From Pseudomonas tehranensis (GTDB lineage Bacteria; Pseudomonadota; Gammaproteobacteria; Pseudomonadales; Pseudomonadaceae): a stretch of DNA of 64,000 bases. The notes beneath the pieces are model-generated. The model worked only from the letters and a program-made list of their open reading frames with translations. It searched no databases and had not been told where the DNA came from. The DNA is taken from assembly GCF_014268615.1 (NCBI RefSeq), contig NZ_JABWQV010000001.1, positions 1-64,000 on the forward strand, given 5' to 3'. Positions 60,241 to 64,000 of the stretch are shown here, piece after piece. Each line of letters opens with the position of its first letter. Positions within the stretch are counted from its first letter, which is position 1. The position numbers were made by a program, and so were the translations under genes.

Positions 60241-61131
60241 TCAGTGTTCCCATTGCTCGAGCAATATCGAGACAAATTTTTCCGCTGCGGGGGAGAGCGA
60301 TGCGCCCCTTCGATAGACCAGGCCCAGCGATCGGTTTACCACCGGATCAATCAACGGCACGCTGACCAATGTCGGGTGATCCTCGGCCGGCATTGCCAAG
60401 CTGGGCATGGCCGACACCCCGAGGCCGGCCTCGACCAACCCCAAGGATGTAGACAAGTGCTGCACTTCGTAGAACCACTGCGGACGCCAGCTCAAGCCCG
60501 ACAAGGCGTGGTCCAGCAGCATTCGATTGCCGCTCAGACGACCGACACCGATCAGTCGATAATCGCTGAGCTCAGACCAGCTTACCGAGCTGCGCCCGGC
60601 CAGTTCATGGTCGCGTCGACAGGCTAAAACGAAAGGTTCGTTGACCAATGGCACGAACTCGATGTCCGGGTGCTGGCCACTCATCATATTGATACCGAAA
60701 TCGGCTTCGCCACGCAGTACCGCCTCGAGCCCTTCGTTGGCGCTGAGGTCGAGCAGGCGGATGCGGATTTTGGGGTAGCGCTCGTTATAAAGGCGGATCA
60801 CTGAAGGCAGGAAATAGAAGGCCGCAGTGGGGATGCAGGCCAACGTCACCCGACCGATCTGGCGCTCCGCCAGTTCGCGAATGTTGAGAATCGAGTCGTC
60901 GAAATCATCCAGCAGGCGCCGCGCCTTGGGCAGGAAATCGCGCCCGACGCTGGTCAGGCTGACCTTTCGGGTGGTGCGATCGAGCAAGGCGGTCCCCAGG
61001 CCTTCCTCCAGTTTTTTCATGCGCCGGCTCAGGGCCGGTTGAGAGAGATGCAGCGCATCGGCGGCTTCGTGGAAACTGCCTAGTTCAGCGATTTTAACGA
61101 AAGATCGTATGTCCTGAAGCTCGTATTCCAT
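60241..61131 (-). CDS. LysR-family transcriptional regulator
   Basis: The protein has 296 residues. The HTH is FHEAADALHLSQPALSRRMKKLEEGLGTALLDRTTR. I chose the ATG at 61131 because GAGGAAG lies before it. The frame extends 33 codons further but the LysR N-terminus starts here (MEYELQDIRSF). It is divergent from the PrpF-like gene and likely controls the isomerase-transporter-porin operon, perhaps in response to a tricarboxylate-type ligand. Confidence 0.92.
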   Translation of the reverse strand: MEYELQDIRSFVKIAELGSFHEAADALHLSQPALSRRMKKLEEGLGTALLDRTTRKVSLTSVGRDFLPKARRLLDDFDDSILNIRELAERQIGRVTLACIPTAAFYFLPSVIRLYNERYPKIRIRLLDLSANEGLEAVLRGEADFGINMMSGQHPDIEFVPLVNEPFVLACRRDHELAGRSSVSWSELSDYRLIGVGRLSGNRMLLDHALSGLSWRPQWFYEVQHLSTSLGLVEAGLGVSAMPSLAMPAEDHPTLVSVPLIDPVVNRSLGLVYRRGASLSPAAEKFVSILLEQWEH

Positions 61132-61221
61132 GTTCTTCCTCACTGGGGCAAGAGCAATGCCTGGGAAATCATCGTAAATTAATTCATTCGTGAAACGCAA
61201 TAATTGCTCTGATCTTTGCAT

Positions 61222-61258
61222 TGGAAACACTTTTAAAACTTTGCCACTCTTGTTTCCA
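61222..61258. promoter_or_regulatory. Inverted repeat in the LysR/PrpF divergent promoter
   Basis: TGGAAACA and TGTTTCCA are exact inverted copies, 21 bases apart, in the 168-bp intergenic region, about 41-77 bases before the PrpF-like ATG. It is a candidate site for the adjacent LysR protein, although spacing is wider than a classical LysR box. Confidence 0.5.
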
Positions 61259-61299
61259 GAACATCAATTATCCAGATTGATCAACAAGAGTTAGTGTTC

Positions 61300-62382
61300 A
61301 TGCAGCGAATTCCTTGTGTGCTGATGCGCGGTGGTACTTCCAAAGGACCCGTCTTTCTTGCCTGGGATCTGCCCAGTGCCATCGCCGAACGTGATGAGCT
61401 GCTGCTCAACCTGATGGGGTCCGGCCATGAGCTGGAAATCGACGGCATCGGTGGCGGCAGCCCGCAGACCAGCAAAGTGGCAATCGTCAGCCCCTCGTTG
61501 CACCCGGACGCGGATGTCGACTATCTGTTCGTCCAGGTCATGGTTTCCCAGCGCCGGGTCGATACCGCACCCAACTGCGGCAACATGCTGTGCGCCGTCG
61601 GTCCGTTTGCCATCGAGCAGGGGCTGGTCAAGGCTGGCGGCGATCTGACCCGCGTGCGTATTCGCAACCTCAATACCGGGACCTTCGTAAATTCAGAGGT
61701 GCAAACCCCTGGGGGCAAGGTCAGCTATGAAGGGGACACCGCCATCGACGGCGTGCCTGGCACGGCCGCTCCGGTGCAACTGACCTTTCTGGATGCGGCG
61801 GGTAGCAAGACCGGCAAGCTCTTCCCGACGGGGCAATCTCTGGACCTGATCGATGGCATCCCCGTGACCTGTATCGACATGGCGATGCCGATGCTGATCG
61901 TCGAGGCCCGTCAGCTTGGCAAGCGCGGCGATGAAAGCCCCGCCGAACTGGACGCCGATAAGGCGTTCCTGCAGCGCCTGGAGTCCCTGCGACTCAAAGC
62001 CGGCCTGGCCATGGGCCTGGGTGATGTCAGTGACAAGGTCATCCCCAAGCCGGTGCTGGTGTCGCCTGCCAAGTCGGGCGGGACGGTCCAGGTGCGCTAC
62101 TTCATGCCGCACAACTGTCACCGCGCCCTGGCCATCACTGGCTCCATCGGTCTGGCCACCGCTTGCGTGACGCAAGGCAGCGTCGTGGCGCAGTTGCTCG
62201 GCGGCATCAGCGAGCCGCGTCTGCAGCAGGTTCGCATCGAACACCCCAGCGGCGGGATCGATGTCGTGCTGTCCTATACCGGCGAAAAGGGTGAGACCAT
62301 TCGTGCCTCGGTGGTGCGCACCGCCCGCCGGCTTTTCTCAGGTTACGTCTACGCCACGGTTTCCCAGCGCCTGGCAGGATAG
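61300..62382 (+). CDS. PrpF/GalD-family isomerase (4-oxalomesaconate tautomerase-like)
   Basis: The protein has 360 residues with a diaminopimelate-epimerase-type double fold. It has MRGGTSKG near the N-terminus, the NCGNM Cys motif and a second Cys/His site at PHNCHRALA. Relatives isomerise 2-methylaconitate (PrpF) or 4-oxalomesaconate (GalD, gallate degradation). Linkage to a citrate-type transporter and an OprD porin suggests an unsaturated tricarboxylate such as an aconitate or oxalomesaconate. The other gal or prp genes are not seen here. I chose the ATG at 61300; a GTG two codons earlier is possible. Confidence 0.85.
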   Translation: MQRIPCVLMRGGTSKGPVFLAWDLPSAIAERDELLLNLMGSGHELEIDGIGGGSPQTSKVAIVSPSLHPDADVDYLFVQVMVSQRRVDTAPNCGNMLCAVGPFAIEQGLVKAGGDLTRVRIRNLNTGTFVNSEVQTPGGKVSYEGDTAIDGVPGTAAPVQLTFLDAAGSKTGKLFPTGQSLDLIDGIPVTCIDMAMPMLIVEARQLGKRGDESPAELDADKAFLQRLESLRLKAGLAMGLGDVSDKVIPKPVLVSPAKSGGTVQVRYFMPHNCHRALAITGSIGLATACVTQGSVVAQLLGGISEPRLQQVRIEHPSGGIDVVLSYTGEKGETIRASVVRTARRLFSGYVYATVSQRLAG

Positions 62383-62438
62383 CCCAGGCAGACCTCGTCA
62401 TTGCATCAGCGACTCAATAACAACAAGAGATCTGACAT

Positions 62439-63743
62439 ATGCTCGCTTTACTTGGCTTGGCCATGGTGGTGGTCTTCACCTTCCTGATAATGACCAAACG
62501 CTTGTCACCGATCGTCGCCTTGACGGTGGTGCCAATCGTCTTCGCCGTGATCGGCGGTTTTGGCGGTACCACCGGCAAGATGATGCTGGACGGCCTGAAG
62601 ATGGTCGCGCCGTCGGCGGCGTTGCTGTTGTTCGCCATTCTGTTTTTCGGCCTGATGATCGACGCCGGTCTGTTCGACCCGCTGATCCGCAAGATCCTCA
62701 AGCGGGTCAACGGTGACCCGATGAAAATCGCAATCGGCACGGCGCTGCTGTCACTGTTGGTGGCGTTGGACGGTGACGGCACGACCACGTACATGATCAC
62801 CTGTGCAGCGATGTTGCCGCTGTACAAACGTATCGGCATGAACCCGATGATCCTGGCGACCATTTCCATGCTCTCGTTGAGCATCATGAGTGGCATGACG
62901 CCCTGGGGCGGCCCAGCGACCCGTGCGATCGCAGCGCTGGGCCTGGATGCCGGTGAGTATTTCGTACCTTTGCTGCCGACCATGATCGGCGGTGCGATGT
63001 GGGTGGTGTTCACGGCGTTCCTGCTGGGGCGTGCCGAACGCAAGCGCATCGGCAACGTCCATCTGCAAAGCGGTGGGGGCAATTGCTACATCAAGGCGAT
63101 TATTGAAGACACGCCGCACAAGCGTCCGAAACTGGCCTACGTCAACCTGCTGCTGGTGACCGCAGTGATGGTTGCGCTGGTGATGGGGCTTATGCACTCG
63201 GCGATCTTGTTCCTGATCGGTTTTGTCCTGGCGTTGATGATCAACTATCCGCAACTGGATGTGCAGAAAGAACGAATCCTCGCTCATTCGGGCAACGCCA
63301 TGACCGTGGTTCTGCTGGTGTTCGCCGCGGGGATCTTCGCCGGGATCTTCTCCGGGACAAAAATGGTCGATGCGCTGGCGCAAACCCTTGTCGACTGGAT
63401 TCCGCCATCCTGGGGCCATCTGTTCCCGCTGGTGGTTGCGATTACCAGCATGCCGCTGACGTTCGTATTGTCCAACGATGCCTACTACTTCGGTGTCGTG
63501 CCGATCCTGGCCAACGCTGCAGCGGCCTATGGCATTGATCCGGTCGAGATTGCACGGGCCTCCATTCTCGGCCAACCGGTACACCTGATGAGTCCGCTGG
63601 TGGCCTCGACCCTGCTGCTGGTCGGCATGGTGGACCGTGATCTGGGCGACTTCCAGAAAGCCACCGTCAAATGGGCGGTGCTCACTTCCCTGGTCGTGAC
63701 TGCGTTGGCATTGCTGACGGGGGCAATAAGCCTGTTCTCCTGA
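62439..63743 (+). CDS. CitMHS-family citrate/tricarboxylate:cation symporter
   Basis: The protein has 434 residues and about twelve membrane helices. ALDGDGTTTYMIT is the signature of the CitMHS group, which import citrate complexed with divalent metal, and STLLLVGMVDRDLGDFQK is near the C-terminus. AAGAGATC precedes the ATG, 56 bases after the PrpF-like gene. Together they suggest uptake and isomerisation of a tricarboxylate. Confidence 0.92.
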   Translation: MLALLGLAMVVVFTFLIMTKRLSPIVALTVVPIVFAVIGGFGGTTGKMMLDGLKMVAPSAALLLFAILFFGLMIDAGLFDPLIRKILKRVNGDPMKIAIGTALLSLLVALDGDGTTTYMITCAAMLPLYKRIGMNPMILATISMLSLSIMSGMTPWGGPATRAIAALGLDAGEYFVPLLPTMIGGAMWVVFTAFLLGRAERKRIGNVHLQSGGGNCYIKAIIEDTPHKRPKLAYVNLLLVTAVMVALVMGLMHSAILFLIGFVLALMINYPQLDVQKERILAHSGNAMTVVLLVFAAGIFAGIFSGTKMVDALAQTLVDWIPPSWGHLFPLVVAITSMPLTFVLSNDAYYFGVVPILANAAAAYGIDPVEIARASILGQPVHLMSPLVASTLLLVGMVDRDLGDFQKATVKWAVLTSLVVTALALLTGAISLFS

Positions 63744-63769
63744 TCACCCACACTTCTTTAACGACCTGA

Positions 63770-63789
63770 CGCCCCACGTCAGTGGGGCG
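63770..63789 (+). other. Intercistronic hairpin between transporter and porin genes
   Basis: CGCCCCAC and GTGGGGCG form a perfect 8-bp stem with a GTCA loop. No T-run follows, and the porin start is 43 bases downstream, so it may be a partial terminator or RNA processing site within the operon. Confidence 0.5.
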
Positions 63790-63832
63790 GACGGTTAGCT
63801 GCATCCCAAATAACAACAATGAGTAGTTTTAA

Positions 63833-64000
63833 ATGACCTCTGTTTATACCTGTGGAGCTTTATTGACTCTCCTGGCGTTGTTGCCGCTGGCCAATGCCAA
63901 TGCGCAAGGTTTTATCGACGACAGCAAACTCAAGCTGCAATTGCGCAATGTTTACATCAATGAAAATTTCCGCGATGAACATGGCATGAGTGCGCGAGCG
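63833..64000 (+). CDS. OprD-family outer-membrane porin, N-terminal part (3' end outside window)
   Basis: 56 codons are visible. A signal peptide (hydrophobic LLTLLALLPLA, cleavage near ANA-QGF) is followed by GFIDDSKLKLQLRNVYINEN, the typical first strand of mature OprD proteins. The ribosome site is weak. A five-codon frame (63819-63836) overlaps the ATG in an AATGA arrangement and could couple translation. It probably provides outer-membrane uptake for the substrate of the CitMHS transporter. Confidence 0.88.
   Translation, partial: MTSVYTCGALLTLLALLPLANANAQGFIDDSKLKLQLRNVYINENFRDEHGMSARA

Noticed and set aside
63819-63836. Five-codon frame overlapping the start of the last porin gene
   Set aside because: It has no ribosome site of its own. 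It could couple translation but is too short to support as a gene.
1-64000. CRISPR arrays, tRNA or rRNA genes, insertion sequences, prophage or integrative element ends
   Set aside because: I looked for regularly spaced repeats, transposase or integrase motifs and tRNA-like cloverleaf ends and found none I can support. Careful computational scans (tRNAscan, ISfinder) were not possible here.

Overview
The window looks like chromosomal DNA of a fluorescent or putida-type Pseudomonas. It is GC-rich with tightly packed genes, three OprD-type porins, a catR/catBCA arrangement, many LysR and AraC regulators, and weak intrinsic terminators. I saw no rRNA, tRNA, CRISPR array, transposase or integrase. 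Genus and gene-family names are by recognition, not by a database search.

The theme is catabolism of aromatic acids and amines, with a probable complete route from the plant hormone indole-3-acetic acid (IAA) to central metabolism. Positions 37938-46592 hold a MarR regulator (iacR), amidase (iacH), SnoaL-like protein (iacI), flavin monooxygenase (iacA), small protein (iacB), Rieske dioxygenase (iacC, iacD), short-chain dehydrogenase (iacE), ferredoxin reductase (iacF) and flavin reductase (iacG). This matches the published iac gene set, whose product is catechol. Catechol would then be opened and processed by catB-catC-catA (8255-10688, regulator catR 7233-8129), about 28 kb away.

Layout. 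1-5492: tail of an OprD porin, cytochrome b561, aldehyde dehydrogenase, class III aminotransferase, AraC regulator. 5582-14657: two near-identical APC permeases in direct orientation that flank catR-catBCA and a chemoreceptor. 14745-17584: aldehyde dehydrogenase and OprD porin. 17615-28130: IclR regulator and an uncharacterised eight-gene operon (thiamine-diphosphate enzyme, aldehyde dehydrogenase, odd SDR, Asp-box propeller, VOC protein, DUF1185-type protein, FAD hydroxylase, hydratase) ending beside an AraC gene. 28209-36183: amine-oxidation genes (ornithine-cyclodeaminase-like, RidA, FAD oxidase), a hydrolase, an MFS pump and three AraC regulators including a FeaR-like one. 36290-37774: FeaB-like aldehyde dehydrogenase. 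37938-48246: iac region plus a third paralogous APC permease. 48549-53357: GntR regulator, polar amino acid ABC transporter and a cytosolic-looking gamma-glutamyltransferase homologue. 53618-56512: a GAF-GAF-GGDEF-EAL protein. 56626-64000: LysE exporter, DJ-1/PfpI protein, LysR/SDR pair, then LysR, PrpF/GalD-like isomerase, citrate-type transporter and the start of another OprD porin.

How it may work together (inference): permeases import amines or indolic or phenolic acids. Aminotransferase, oxidases and aldehyde dehydrogenases turn amines into aryl-acetates. Iac enzymes turn IAA into catechol and Cat enzymes feed the beta-ketoadipate route. The most interesting non-coding signals are an identical 18-bp element in front of both iac promoters, and a TGGGATA-type element at an almost constant distance (127-129 bp) upstream of all three APC permease starts.
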